64,000 nucleotides of DNA from an uncultured Pseudomonadales bacterium (GTDB taxonomy: Bacteria > Pseudomonadota > Gammaproteobacteria > Pseudomonadales > Azotimanducaceae): assembly GCA_958296165.1 (NCBI GenBank), contig OY282447.1:2604001-2668000 (forward strand). Direction: 5' to 3'. A program made the translations under genes and the position numbers. Shown piece by piece: positions 55,318-64,000 of the stretch. The notes beneath the pieces are model-generated. The model saw only the letters and a program-made list of their open reading frames with translations. It was not told the DNA's origin and did not search any database. The stretch's first letter is position 1; each line of letters begins with the position of its first letter.

Positions 55318-58170
55318 TCAGCCCGCCGGCAACGCCTCGACCTGCTCGCGCGCCCGCTCGACATAGTCTGCCTGCCATTCCGAGCGGTGGTTGGCGGGCC
55401 GCACTTGCACGGCCGTCACCTTGTATTCGGGGCAGTTCGTCGCCCAGTCGGAGAGCTCGGTGGTGACCACGTTGGTGCCGGTCTGCGGGTGGTGGAAGGT
55501 GGTGTAGACGACTCCGGGGGCCACCCGTTCCGTTACCGTGGCGTGCAGCGTAATCTCGCCGATGCGGCTCGTCACCGATACCCAATCGCCTTCGCGCACA
55601 CCGCGCAGTTCGGCGTCGACGGGGTGGATTTCCAGCACGTCCTCGGTAAGCCATTCGACGTTCTCCGTGCGCCGCGTCTGCGCCCCTACGTTGTATTGGC
55701 TCAGCTGGCGACCGGTCGTTAGCAGCAGCGGGAACTTGCGGTTGGCGCGTTCCGGCGTGGGCTGATAGTCCGTGACGACAAACAGGCCCTTGCCGCGCAC
55801 GAAAACGTCCTCGTGCATCACCGGCGTGCCGAACGGAGCAGTCTCGTTGCACGGCCACTGCACGCTGCCGGCGCGATCCAAGAGGTCGAAGGTGACGCCA
55901 GCGAAGGTCGGCGTGAGCGCCGCGATCTCGGCCAAGATGTCTTGCGCGGACTGATAGTTCATGGGGTAGCCCATGGCGTTGGCAAGCGCCTGCGTCGCCT
56001 GCCACTCCTGCAGGCCCGCTTTCGACGGCATCACCGCCCGTACGCGGTTGATGCGTCGCTCGGCGTTTACGAACGTGCCGTCCTTCTCCAGGAACGACGT
56101 GCCGGGCAGGAATACATGGGCGAACTTGGCGGTTTCGTTGAGGAACAAATCCTGCACGATCACGCACTCCATGCTGTCGAGCGCCGCTTCCACATGCTGC
56201 GTGTTGGGGTCGGACTGGGCGATGTCCTCGCCTTGGATGTAGAGCGCCTTGAAGCCGCCGGCGCACGCTTCGTCGAGCATGTTCGGGATGCGCAAGCCGG
56301 GCATCGGATCCAGATCCACGCGCCAGTGGTCGGCAAAGACCGTGCGCACCGCGTCGTCGTCCACGCGGCGGTAGTCCGAGAGCTCGTGCGGGAAGGAACC
56401 CATGTCGCAGGAGCCCTGCACGTTGTTCTGGCCGCGCAAGGGGTTCACGCCCACGCCGGGTCGGCCGATGTTGCCGGTTGCCATGGCGATGTTGGCGATC
56501 GCCATCACCATCGTCGAGCCTTGGCTGTGCTCGGTGACGCCCAGGCCGTAATAGATGGCGCCGTTGCCAGCGCTGGCGTAAAGCCGGGCGGCAGCGCGGA
56601 TGTCCTGTGCCGGCACGCCGAGAACGTCCGCCACGTTCTCCGGCGCGTTGGCGGCGTCCTTGGCGAATGTCAGCCAGTCGTGGAAGGACTCCAAATCGCA
56701 GCGCTCGGCTACGAAGTCGTGGTCGATCAAGTCCTCGCTGGCCACCACATGCGCGAAGGCGTTCATCAGCGCCACGTTCGTGCCGGGCTTGAGCGGCAAA
56801 TGGTAGGCGGCTTCGATATGCGGCGTGCGCACGATGTCGATCTTGCGCGGGTCGCAGACGATCAGCTTGGCGCCTTGGCGCAGGCGCTGTTTCATCTGCG
56901 AAGCGAACACCGGATGGCCGTCGGTGGGATTGGCGCCGATGACCACGATCACGTCGGCGCGCAGCACCGAGTCGAAGTCCTGGGTGCCGGCGGACGTGCC
57001 GAAGGTCTGCTTGAGGCCGTAGCCGGTGGGCGAGTGGCAGACGCGAGCGCAGGTATCCACGTTGTTGTTGCCGAACGCCGCGCGGACCATCTTCTGCACC
57101 ACCCACACTTCCTCGTTTGTGCAGCGCGACGAAGTAATGGCGCCGATGGATTTCCGGCCGTGTTTGGCTTGAATGGCCTGCAAGCGACTGGCGGCATAGT
57201 CAATCGCCTCTTCCCAAGTCGCGCGGCGCCAAGGATCGCTGCTGCGTGCGCGGATCATCGGCGTAACGATGCGCTCACGATGGTTGGCGTAGCCCCATGC
57301 GAAGCGGCCCTTCACGCAGGAGTGGCCGTGGTTCGCCTTGCCGTCCTTGTGCGGCAGCATGCGTACCACTTGATCGCCCTTCATCTCGGCGCGGAACGAG
57401 CAGCCGACGCCGCAGTAGGCGCAGGTGGTGTCGACGCTGCGATCCGGTACGCCGTGCTCGAGCACGGCTTTGTCGATGAGCGTCGCGGTGGGACATGCCT
57501 GTACGCACGCGCCGCAAGAGACGCACTCGGAATCGAAGAAGCCGTCGGTGCTGGTGGCCACCTTGGAGGCGAAGCCGCGGCCGTCGATGGTGAGGGCGAA
57601 CGTGCCCTGCACTTCGTCGCAGGCGCGCACGCAGCGCGAGCAGACGATGCACTTGGCGGGGTCGAATTGGAAGTATGGATTGGAGACGTCCGCTGCCGCA
57701 GCGAGGTGGTCGGCGCCGTCCTGATAGCGCACTTCGCGCAGGCCCACCGCGCCGGCGACGTCCTGCAGCTCGCAATCGCCGTTGGCGGCACAGGTGAGGC
57801 AGTCGAGCGGATGGTCGGAGATGTACAGCTCGAGCACGCCGCGGCGCACGCGCGCCACTTGCTCGGTTTGGGTGCGAACCACCATGCCTTCCTGCACCGG
57901 CTCCGTGCAGGAGGCGACGAGACCACGCCGCCCTTCCACCTCCACCAAGCAAACGCGGCAAGAGCCGAATGCCTTGAGGCTGTCGGTGGCGCATAGCTTC
58001 GGGATGTCTAGGCCGGCTTCTTTGGCTGCGCGCATGATGGACGTGCCGGCGGGCGCTCGAAGACGCTGACCGTCGATGTCGAGCTGCACCGTGTCCGTGG
58101 TGGCGCCGGCGGCAATCGACACGACGGCCGCCGCCTCTGGCGTGCCGTAGTCCGGCACTGCTATCGTCAT
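55318..58170 (-). CDS. Formate dehydrogenase catalytic (alpha) subunit, FdsA/FdhA type
   Basis: 950-residue molybdopterin oxidoreductase. The N terminus is a 2Fe-2S ferredoxin fold (SCRVCLVEVEGRRG) with a CxxCxxxxxC region; then two 4Fe-4S clusters (CIVCSRCVRACDE, CVSCGACVQACPT) and the Mo domain with its own cluster (CAYCGVGCSF). The active-site residue is Cys near 377 (CARVCHSPT), so no selenocysteine is needed. A perfect AAGGAGGT Shine-Dalgarno sequence precedes the ATG. NAD-linking beta and gamma subunits, FdsD and FdhD are not adjacent on either side. Confidence 0.93.
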   Translation of the reverse strand: MTIAVPDYGTPEAAAVVSIAAGATTDTVQLDIDGQRLRAPAGTSIMRAAKEAGLDIPKLCATDSLKAFGSCRVCLVEVEGRRGLVASCTEPVQEGMVVRTQTEQVARVRRGVLELYISDHPLDCLTCAANGDCELQDVAGAVGLREVRYQDGADHLAAAADVSNPYFQFDPAKCIVCSRCVRACDEVQGTFALTIDGRGFASKVATSTDGFFDSECVSCGACVQACPTATLIDKAVLEHGVPDRSVDTTCAYCGVGCSFRAEMKGDQVVRMLPHKDGKANHGHSCVKGRFAWGYANHRERIVTPMIRARSSDPWRRATWEEAIDYAASRLQAIQAKHGRKSIGAITSSRCTNEEVWVVQKMVRAAFGNNNVDTCARVCHSPTGYGLKQTFGTSAGTQDFDSVLRADVIVVIGANPTDGHPVFASQMKQRLRQGAKLIVCDPRKIDIVRTPHIEAAYHLPLKPGTNVALMNAFAHVVASEDLIDHDFVAERCDLESFHDWLTFAKDAANAPENVADVLGVPAQDIRAAARLYASAGNGAIYYGLGVTEHSQGSTMVMAIANIAMATGNIGRPGVGVNPLRGQNNVQGSCDMGSFPHELSDYRRVDDDAVRTVFADHWRVDLDPMPGLRIPNMLDEACAGGFKALYIQGEDIAQSDPNTQHVEAALDSMECVIVQDLFLNETAKFAHVFLPGTSFLEKDGTFVNAERRINRVRAVMPSKAGLQEWQATQALANAMGYPMNYQSAQDILAEIAALTPTFAGVTFDLLDRAGSVQWPCNETAPFGTPVMHEDVFVRGKGLFVVTDYQPTPERANRKFPLLLTTGRQLSQYNVGAQTRRTENVEWLTEDVLEIHPVDAELRGVREGDWVSVTSRIGEITLHATVTERVAPGVVYTTFHHPQTGTNVVTTELSDWATNCPEYKVTAVQVRPANHRSEWQADYVERAREQVEALPAG

Positions 58171-58360
58171 GGCCGTACCTCCTTACAACAGCATCTTCGA
58201 ACGCCTGTGTCGCGAACAGCCTCCGCAACGCGGCCACGGATCATAGCAAGCTCGGCGCACGCTCGGCTACGGTGGCTTCGCCAAAACCTCGGGCGTCTGG
58301 CGCGTCTGCATGGGATGCGGCGGACGAACGCCATCAGCTAGGTGTAGTAGTATCGGATGC

Positions 58361-59143
58361 ATGAGACTGGACGGAGCGGAACGGAGGGGGCGCGGGCAAC
58401 GCTGCGCTTTGCGGTCAACGGCAACCAGTGCCGGCGGCCGTGCCACAGCTCAGGACGGATACAAGCGCACCTTCGACCTTTGCATGCTCGGCATCGTCGC
58501 GGTCCTTCTCGCACCGCTTTGGCTCTTGCTTGCAATCTTCATCCCCGTCGCCATCTGGCTCAACGACGGCCGGCCGATCTTCTTTACGCAAGAGAGAGTC
58601 GGCAAAGGCGACCGGGACTTCCGCATCATCAAGTTCCGCTCCATGCAGATGCCATCATCCGCCGATCGAACGCCGCCGACGTCCCTCGGCCACGTGACCG
58701 CGGTTGGCAGACTGCTACGCCCTTTCCACCTCGACGAGCTGCCGCAAGTCGTCAACGTCTTGCGTGGAGAAATGAGCCTGGTGGGACCGCGCGCGGAGTG
58801 GCGGCCGCGCCATGATCTGATCTGCAAACAGTTGCCCGAGTTCGCCCAACGCTTACGCGTCAGGCCTGGCATCGCCGGATTGGCGCAGGCGCGCGGCCAC
58901 TACTGGTCATCGCCCCGGGAGAAGTTGCGCTACGACAATCTCTATATCGACAGTCTCGGCCCTTGGCTCGACATCAAACTCATCTTCCTGTGCGTCTGCG
59001 CTGCTATCCGACGCGCCTGGATGTCCGAAGATCATCACGGCTACGCCGCACACATGCCACAGCACACGGACGAACCGGATGCGGAAATCGACGTCTTGCG
59101 GCCGGCCTCTGTCTTGCCTCGCCAAGGCCACGAGTCGGCCTAA
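58361..59143 (+). CDS. Initiating undecaprenyl-phosphate sugar phosphotransferase
   Basis: 260 residues from the ATG at 58361; an in-frame start at 58310 is less likely. One membrane anchor near the N terminus (FDLCMLGIVAVLLAPLWLLLAIFIPVAIWL) precedes the cytosolic catalytic domain: FTQERVGKGDRDFRIIKFRSM, FHLDELPQVVNVLRGEMSLVGPRAEW, RVRPGIAGLAQ. These are the signatures of the bacterial sugar transferase family (WcaJ/PglC-like) that loads the first sugar-1-P on the lipid carrier. It starts the polysaccharide locus. The TXRPTELDELPQ-type position reads LLRPFHLDELPQ. Confidence 0.92.
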   Translation: MRLDGAERRGRGQRCALRSTATSAGGRATAQDGYKRTFDLCMLGIVAVLLAPLWLLLAIFIPVAIWLNDGRPIFFTQERVGKGDRDFRIIKFRSMQMPSSADRTPPTSLGHVTAVGRLLRPFHLDELPQVVNVLRGEMSLVGPRAEWRPRHDLICKQLPEFAQRLRVRPGIAGLAQARGHYWSSPREKLRYDNLYIDSLGPWLDIKLIFLCVCAAIRRAWMSEDHHGYAAHMPQHTDEPDAEIDVLRPASVLPRQGHESA

Positions 59144-59179
59144 CCGCACAATAAGCCGGCCTGGCTTCACTTGAACCCA

Positions 59180-60988
59180 ATGCGCACTTGGCGGACGGCC
59201 AGGTACCTGACGCCAGCGCAGGTCTTCTGGCGCATCCTCTGTCGCGGCCGACTTCTCTATTCGAGCAAGGCGCCAAGGCGGGCGTGGCGACGCATCGAAC
59301 GCGCCGCCTGCGCGCTGCCGCCGGCCGACCCTGGCAACGCACTGCTCGCCCCTGTCGCCGGCCACATTCTCAAGTTGCAGCAGGCGGTGCATGGGCCCCA
59401 TGTCGGCAACATCGCCAGCGGTCGATTCACGTTGCTTGGCCGCACCGTGGACTTCGGCAGCCTAGGCGCGGTGAGTTGGCGCCGCGACTTGGGGGAGGGC
59501 AACAACGCACTGTGGCGGATGACGCTGTCCTACTTCGGCTACGCTCCGCCCCTATTGGCTAGCGGCGACGAGCGGGCGTTGCAGATCGTGCTAGCGCTAG
59601 TGCAGTCCTTGGAACGGCAGAACTCCTTTGCTGCAAGCGGCGTGTTTCGCGATGTCTGGAATCCCTACAGCGCCAGCCATCGATTGATCAATCTACTGGT
59701 TGGCTTGCACCTGTTCGACCGTCACGCCCGGCCAAGACCAGCGAAGGCTGAAACTCATGCCGCACGAACTGCGCTGCTCGCGCACATCGGAATCTGCGCG
59801 GCGTTCGTGGCCCGCAATCTGGAGCGGGATCTGCAATACAACCATCTGCTGAAGGACTATGTGGCGCTGGTGGTCTATTCGTGCGGCGTTGGGGAATTGC
59901 CAGTGGCTTGGCGATTCCTTCATGCCGCGCTGCCGGCTTGCGTGGAGTCGCAAGTGTTGAGCGACGGCGGCCACGCCGAACGATGCCCGATGTATCACGT
60001 GCTTTCCATTCTGGACTTGATGGTGCTTGTCGACGCCGGCGCGCTCGACGAAGCGGCGTCGAGCAGGATCGCTAACTGCTTGGCACGTATGCGCCGCGCT
60101 GTCGTGGCGATGACCCATCCCGATGGCGACATCGCCTTGTTCAACGACTCGTGGCTCGGCGAGGCGCCAGCGGCGCGATCGCTGGCCAATGGCGGCTGCG
60201 GGCAGCGGCTGATTTTGGCGAACACCGGCTATGTGCAGCTACGCAGCGGCGGCGACGCAGCTATCTTCGACTGCGGCGCCTGCGGCCCCGACGACAACCC
60301 CGCGCACGCTCACGCGGACTTCTTGGCAACCGAGCTGTCCGTTGCCGGCCGCCGCTTTCTAGTGGATTTCGGCGTGCCCACATACTCGAGCGGGCCGCTC
60401 CGTGACGCCGCGCGCTCGGCTGCCAGCCACAACGGCCCCCGCTTCGTGGGTGTCGAACCCCTTGAATGCTGGCTGTCGTTCCGCGTTGGCAGGCGTGGTC
60501 GCGCCTATCGGATCGCCGCTCTCGACTGCGCTGTGGCGACGCCGCTTTGGTGCGCAGGCTGGCAGGATGGCTATGCGCCTATCGGCGCGTCCGTAGCCCG
60601 CTGCTTGGTGCTGTATCCGGGCGCTGGGCTGTTGATCGTCGATGTCTGGCGCGGCGGCGAGGATTGCGAAGCTGCGGTCGATTTCCTAGTGTCGGACGCA
60701 TGGCTTGCCAGCGAAGCGCCGTGCTTCAAGGCCACCGACGACAATGCCGCGGTCGCTGTTGACGCTATCGTTGGCGTGCTCGCACCGCCCGTCCCGGCGC
60801 AGTACTGGCCGAGATTTGGGGAGGCAAAGCCAGCATCCCGTTTGTGCGTCTCGCCGCAGCAAGACGATGCGGGGCGCTGGTCGGCCGTTTGGATTGGTTG
60901 GGGAGGAGACGTCCCGGAAAAAAACGTTGCGGCGGGCGTGCGCGACGCGTTGCTCACGGCCGTCGATCGGGCCGAGCTAGCGGCGTGA
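59180..60988 (+). CDS. Heparinase II/III-family polysaccharide lyase-like protein
   Basis: 602 residues from the ATG at 59180; a TTG nine bases upstream is possible. The N-terminal half is an alpha-barrel (NPYSASHRLINLLVG, NLERDLQYNHLLKDYVAL). The beta-sandwich half has DDNPAHAHADFLATELSVAGRRFLVDFGVPTYSSGPLRD, the heparinase II/III signature with a catalytic-type His. Such proteins often accompany uronic-acid exopolysaccharide synthesis. No clear signal peptide is seen, so the site of action is uncertain. The next gene starts on its stop (GTGA). Confidence 0.88.
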   Translation: MRTWRTARYLTPAQVFWRILCRGRLLYSSKAPRRAWRRIERAACALPPADPGNALLAPVAGHILKLQQAVHGPHVGNIASGRFTLLGRTVDFGSLGAVSWRRDLGEGNNALWRMTLSYFGYAPPLLASGDERALQIVLALVQSLERQNSFAASGVFRDVWNPYSASHRLINLLVGLHLFDRHARPRPAKAETHAARTALLAHIGICAAFVARNLERDLQYNHLLKDYVALVVYSCGVGELPVAWRFLHAALPACVESQVLSDGGHAERCPMYHVLSILDLMVLVDAGALDEAASSRIANCLARMRRAVVAMTHPDGDIALFNDSWLGEAPAARSLANGGCGQRLILANTGYVQLRSGGDAAIFDCGACGPDDNPAHAHADFLATELSVAGRRFLVDFGVPTYSSGPLRDAARSAASHNGPRFVGVEPLECWLSFRVGRRGRAYRIAALDCAVATPLWCAGWQDGYAPIGASVARCLVLYPGAGLLIVDVWRGGEDCEAAVDFLVSDAWLASEAPCFKATDDNAAVAVDAIVGVLAPPVPAQYWPRFGEAKPASRLCVSPQQDDAGRWSAVWIGWGGDVPEKNVAAGVRDALLTAVDRAELAA

Positions 60989-62253
60989 AAGTCGTCGTCT
61001 GCGGCCTTGGCTACGTCGGCGCCACTACCGCCGCCTGCCTGCTCAAGGACGGTCATAGCGTAGTCGGCATAGACGTCGACCCTGCCAAGAACGAGCGCTT
61101 CGCGGTGGGCCGTTCGCCTGTGCGAGAACACGGTATCGACGAATTGCTGGCAGCCGGCCTCGCCGAAGGCCGTTTGGCGAGCGGCCAATCCGTTGCCGAG
61201 CACGGCGACGCGGATGCAGTCTTGGTTTGCGTCGGCACGCCGGTCGCGGCCGACGGCACTTTGGATCTTTCGCAGTTGCAGGCCGTGACCGCAGACATCG
61301 GCGACGCGCTTGCGGTGCGGCTGCCGAGCGCGGCCGGAATCGCAGTCGTCTACCGATCGACGATGCTGCCAGGTTCGCTCGAGAGGGTTGCCATGCCGGC
61401 ACTTGCCGAGCGCGCCGGGCCACCCGGCGAACGCTACGAGGTGATCTACAACCCGGAGTTCCTGCGTGAGGGCAGCGCCATCGCGGACTACTTCGCGCCG
61501 CCGAAGGTCGTCATCGGCGAGCGCATTCCCGGCGCCGGCGACGTCGTGGCGGCGCTATACGGTCACGTCGATGCGCCTCTCTTCCGAGTGCCGATTGCCG
61601 TTGCAGAGATGACGAAATACGCGGACAACGCCTTCCACGCGATGAAAGTGGCTTTCGCCAACGAACTCGGCCGGCTTGCCGATGCGCTGGCTCTCCCCCC
61701 GCAACTGCTCGCGGACGTCTTCCTAGCAGACACCAAGCTGAACGTTTCGCCAGCCTATCTGCGGCCCGGCGGCGCATTCGGCGGCGCCTGCCTGCCGAAG
61801 GACTTGCGCGCTCTGAACGCCTGCCTGCACGAACAGCGCGTGTACGCCCCGGTCCTGGCCGGCATCCTGGCCAGCAACGACGCCCACAAGCAGTATCTCG
61901 CCGATCGCGTCGCCAAGCGCGCGATTGCCGGCGGGCACATCCTGCTCTTGGGTTTGACCTTCAAGGCCGCTACGGACGATCTGCGCGAGAGCCCTCTAGT
62001 GGATTTGGCGAAAAGGCTCCTAGGAGCGGGATTTTCCGTTTCCATCTTCGACCCTGATCTCGATGCCAAGCGCTTGACTGGCGCCAATCGACGGTTGGCG
62101 GAAACGCAACTGCCGGAGCTGATCGGCTGCCTCGTCGACGACCTTCCGACGGCGCTGCCGCAGGCCGATCTCGTCGTTCTAGGCAAGTCGATGCCGGCGC
62201 TGCCTGCTCATCTTGCCGCAGACCCGCGCTTCTTGGACATCAATCGGCTCTAG
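60985..62253 (+). CDS. UDP-glucose/GDP-mannose 6-dehydrogenase (AlgD-like)
   Basis: 422 residues from the GTG at 60985, overlapping the previous stop. The NAD-binding loop is VVCGLGYVGATTAACLLKDGHSVVGIDVD. YNPEFLREGSAIADYF and AEMTKYADNAFHAMKVAFANE follow the family. The catalytic Cys is in GGAFGGACLPKDLRAL, closer to AlgD (GGSCLPKD) than to most UDP-glucose dehydrogenases. It oxidises a nucleotide sugar to the uronic acid for the polysaccharide. Which sugar is used is inferred, not proved; GDP-mannose is favoured. Confidence 0.9.
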   Translation: MKVVVCGLGYVGATTAACLLKDGHSVVGIDVDPAKNERFAVGRSPVREHGIDELLAAGLAEGRLASGQSVAEHGDADAVLVCVGTPVAADGTLDLSQLQAVTADIGDALAVRLPSAAGIAVVYRSTMLPGSLERVAMPALAERAGPPGERYEVIYNPEFLREGSAIADYFAPPKVVIGERIPGAGDVVAALYGHVDAPLFRVPIAVAEMTKYADNAFHAMKVAFANELGRLADALALPPQLLADVFLADTKLNVSPAYLRPGGAFGGACLPKDLRALNACLHEQRVYAPVLAGILASNDAHKQYLADRVAKRAIAGGHILLLGLTFKAATDDLRESPLVDLAKRLLGAGFSVSIFDPDLDAKRLTGANRRLAETQLPELIGCLVDDLPTALPQADLVVLGKSMPALPAHLAADPRFLDINRL

Positions 62254-62354
62254 CGACCGTGGCGACGATTGCCGGCAACGCTTGCCTGGGCGCCGAGCGG
62301 AATGCAAGCGGCGTGTATCCCCGCCGTATGGTCGTCTCGCCAGCGGAGCGACCG

Positions 62355-63617
62355 ATGAACATCGCGGTGGTCTGTTCGCGGTTTCCTCTGCCCATGACGC
62401 GCGCCGATCAGATGACCGTGGCGCATCTGCTGGCGTTTCTGTCGGCGCGCGGCCACAACGTGGACCTCTACAGCCTCTACGACCAGCGCCCGCCGGCCGG
62501 AGAACAACGCCGCTGGGTTGCAGAGCGATGCCGCCGCTTGATGGTTTTCCGGCAGCCGCGCTGGCGGCGGCTGGCGGGTCTGCTGCTCGGCCTAGCGCGA
62601 GGCCTGCCCTTGCAAGTGGGCTGGTTCGACAACTCTCGGCAGCGCCGAGCGCTGCGTCGAGATGCGCTGGCCGAGCGCCACGAAGTCGTCTACGGCTATA
62701 CGCTGCGCAGCGCCCAGGCAGTGCGGAGCTTAGCGCGATCCGGCTCGCGGGACGCCGCCCGCCGCCCGGTGACCTATCTGGCCATGCAGGTATCGCAGGC
62801 GCTGAATACCCAACGCGTCGCCGCGCATGCGCCGGGCTGGGCGGAGCGGCTCATGTACCGTTTGGAGAGTCGGCTCGTCGGCGCCTTCGAGGCGCGCATC
62901 TGGCAAGAGTTCACGCGCACCGTACTGATCGGCGAAGCCGACGCTGGCGCCGTGCGGCAGATCTGCGCAGCCAGAGGCCTGCCAGCGATCGACAACTACC
63001 TGCTCGCGCCGCACGGCGTCGATGCAGACCGCTTCCGCCCTCGGGCGCCCGGCCTGGTCGAGCCCTGCTCGGTGGTGTTCAGCGGCGTGATGGCCACCAA
63101 CACCAACGTCAGCGCGGCGTTGTGGTTCGTGAACAACGTGTGGCCACGAGTGCGTCGCCAAGTACCGCACGCGAAGTTCACGATCGTCGGCCGCATGCCG
63201 CGCCGCGAGATCCGCGCCTTGCACGGCCGGCTCGGCATAGCGGTGACGGGCGAAGTGTACGACCCTGCCGACTTCATCGCCGCCGCAGCGGTGTGCGTGA
63301 ACCCCATGCAGGCTGGCGCCGGAATGCAAAACAAGCTGTTGGAGTACCTCGCCATGGCGAAGCCGGTAGTGGCGACGTCAATCGCCAACGAGGGCATCGG
63401 CGCCCGGCCCGGCGAAGACCTTGAGATTGCCGATGACCCGGCAGACTTCGCTGCTGCGGTGGTTGCGTTGTTCTCGAACGCCGAACGGCGCCGGCAGCTA
63501 GGCCAAGCGGCACGTCGTTGCGCGCTGCGCGCTTGGAGCTGGGAAGGCCACTTTCTCAAGCTGGAGGCAGACATGGCAGAGCAGTTGGAGCGGCGCAGAA
63601 GCCCGCACGCCCGCTGA
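62355..63617 (+). CDS. Family 4-like glycosyltransferase (GT-B)
   Basis: 420 residues from the ATG at 62355 (MNIAVVCSRFPLPMTRADQMTVAHLLAFLSARGHNVDLYSL). The N-terminal acceptor domain has the typical start. The donor domain has PHGVDADRFRP, VVFSGVMATNTNVSAALWFVNNVWP, and NPMQAGAGMQNKLLEYLAMAKPVVATSIANEGI, resembling PEP-CTERM/exosortase-type and sugar-transferring group 1 enzymes. A longer in-frame reading from 62259 adds 32 unlikely residues. It is the last gene of the polysaccharide locus. Confidence 0.9.
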   Translation: MNIAVVCSRFPLPMTRADQMTVAHLLAFLSARGHNVDLYSLYDQRPPAGEQRRWVAERCRRLMVFRQPRWRRLAGLLLGLARGLPLQVGWFDNSRQRRALRRDALAERHEVVYGYTLRSAQAVRSLARSGSRDAARRPVTYLAMQVSQALNTQRVAAHAPGWAERLMYRLESRLVGAFEARIWQEFTRTVLIGEADAGAVRQICAARGLPAIDNYLLAPHGVDADRFRPRAPGLVEPCSVVFSGVMATNTNVSAALWFVNNVWPRVRRQVPHAKFTIVGRMPRREIRALHGRLGIAVTGEVYDPADFIAAAAVCVNPMQAGAGMQNKLLEYLAMAKPVVATSIANEGIGARPGEDLEIADDPADFAAAVVALFSNAERRRQLGQAARRCALRAWSWEGHFLKLEADMAEQLERRRSPHAR

Positions 63618-63786
63618 CGCTGGCCGCCGTGGCGCGCAGATGCAAGTGTCGATGGGTCCATTTTCGCCCTCGCGGCGCATCTGACGTGCGTCGCAATGGC
63701 GGCAATGAAGAGTGGGCGATTTCCTACATACAAGACGGTCGCAACCATCCAAACTTGGAGGCCGTTCTCGCTACCGGCCACTGAAA

Positions 63787-64000
63787 ATGTCTGTTAAATC
63801 ACGAGCGGAGTTGGCGGATCTGCGTCGCCAGCTTGCCGACGTTGAACAGGAGCGCGCCGAGGCTCGCGGACGGCCTCCAACCACCACGCTCGCGCTCCGT
63901 CGCGCTCTCGCCCGGCGACTGCACCCTGACTGCGCGGGCGCCGACGGCTGGACGGACCTGCACTACGCAGCCATTTTGAACTTGCCGGGGCTTGCCGTCG
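63787..64000 (+). CDS. Probable ankyrin-repeat protein, N-terminal part (3' end outside window)
   Basis: The open frame from the ATG at 63787 runs to the window edge, 71 residues. The first 30 form a charged helix likely to be a coiled coil (SRAELADLRRQLADVEQERAEAR). Residues near 55-71 (DGWTDLHYAAILNLPGLAV) match the start of an ankyrin repeat (G-T-LH-AA pattern). No signal peptide. The call rests on a single partial repeat. Confidence 0.55.
   Translation, partial: MSVKSRAELADLRRQLADVEQERAEARGRPPTTTLALRRALARRLHPDCAGADGWTDLHYAAILNLPGLAV

Noticed and set aside
55813-57996. 727-residue open frame on the plus strand
   Set aside because: It is antisense to the formate dehydrogenase gene, which has full domain support; long shadow frames are common in G+C-rich DNA.

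Overview
The window is G+C-rich bacterial chromosome whose core genes point to a Gammaproteobacterium: glnS, rpsL-rpsG-fusA, rpmB-rpmG-mutM-coaD, lolA-ftsK, recG-spoT-rpoZ-gmk-yicC, rph-pyrE, slmA, argB-algC-coaBC and radC. SlmA and the radC/coaBC and yicC/rph arrangements are typical of that class. I cannot assign a genus. No rRNA, tRNA or CRISPR array was seen.

Layout. 1-9 kb: the 3' end of glnS with an overlapping PLP dehydratase, the str operon without tuf, a DUF255 thioredoxin-like protein and an AAA/PD-(D/E)XK protein. 9-13.3 kb: a TonB-dependent receptor with a signal peptide that appears out of frame, then rpmB-rpmG-mutM (mutM seems to start at CTG) and coaD. 13.4-24.6 kb: a RiPP island that reads as a lasso-peptide cluster. 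It holds a 66-residue precursor, an asparagine-synthetase-like cyclase, a PqqD-like leader-binding protein, a nucleotidyltransferase-transglutaminase (B2) fusion, two HPr-kinase-like proteins, two sulfotransferases, a 2-oxoglutarate/Fe(II) oxygenase, a decayed exporter and a decayed second nucleotidyltransferase. 24.9-31 kb: one 2,031-residue gene in which an O-antigen-ligase/Wzy-type membrane protein carries nine plant-style leucine-rich-repeat modules in its periplasmic loop, followed by a broken IS481-type transposase.

31.6-55.3 kb is mostly housekeeping: lolA, ftsK, a paired ABC exporter, a frameshifted lipB, a LarA homologue, the recG-to-yicC operon, rph-pyrE and short accessory genes, and the slmA, argB, algC, coaBC and radC group. 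55.3-58.2 kb encodes a formate dehydrogenase catalytic subunit without its usual partners. 58.3-63.6 kb is an exopolysaccharide locus: initiating sugar transferase, heparinase II/III-like lyase, nucleotide-sugar dehydrogenase and glycosyltransferase. The window ends inside an ankyrin-type gene.

How the genes work together. In the RiPP island the PqqD-like protein would present the leader, the B2 domain would cut it and the cyclase would close the macrolactam, while kinases, sulfotransferases and the oxygenase would decorate the peptide. The dedicated exporter is broken, so export, if it occurs, must use another system. AlgC could feed sugar-1-phosphates to the AlgD-like dehydrogenase of the polysaccharide locus, and the LRR ligase may polymerise or transfer a surface glycan. 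Several otherwise intact genes carry single-base indels. These may be true decay or residual sequence errors, and should be checked against reads before functional conclusions are drawn.
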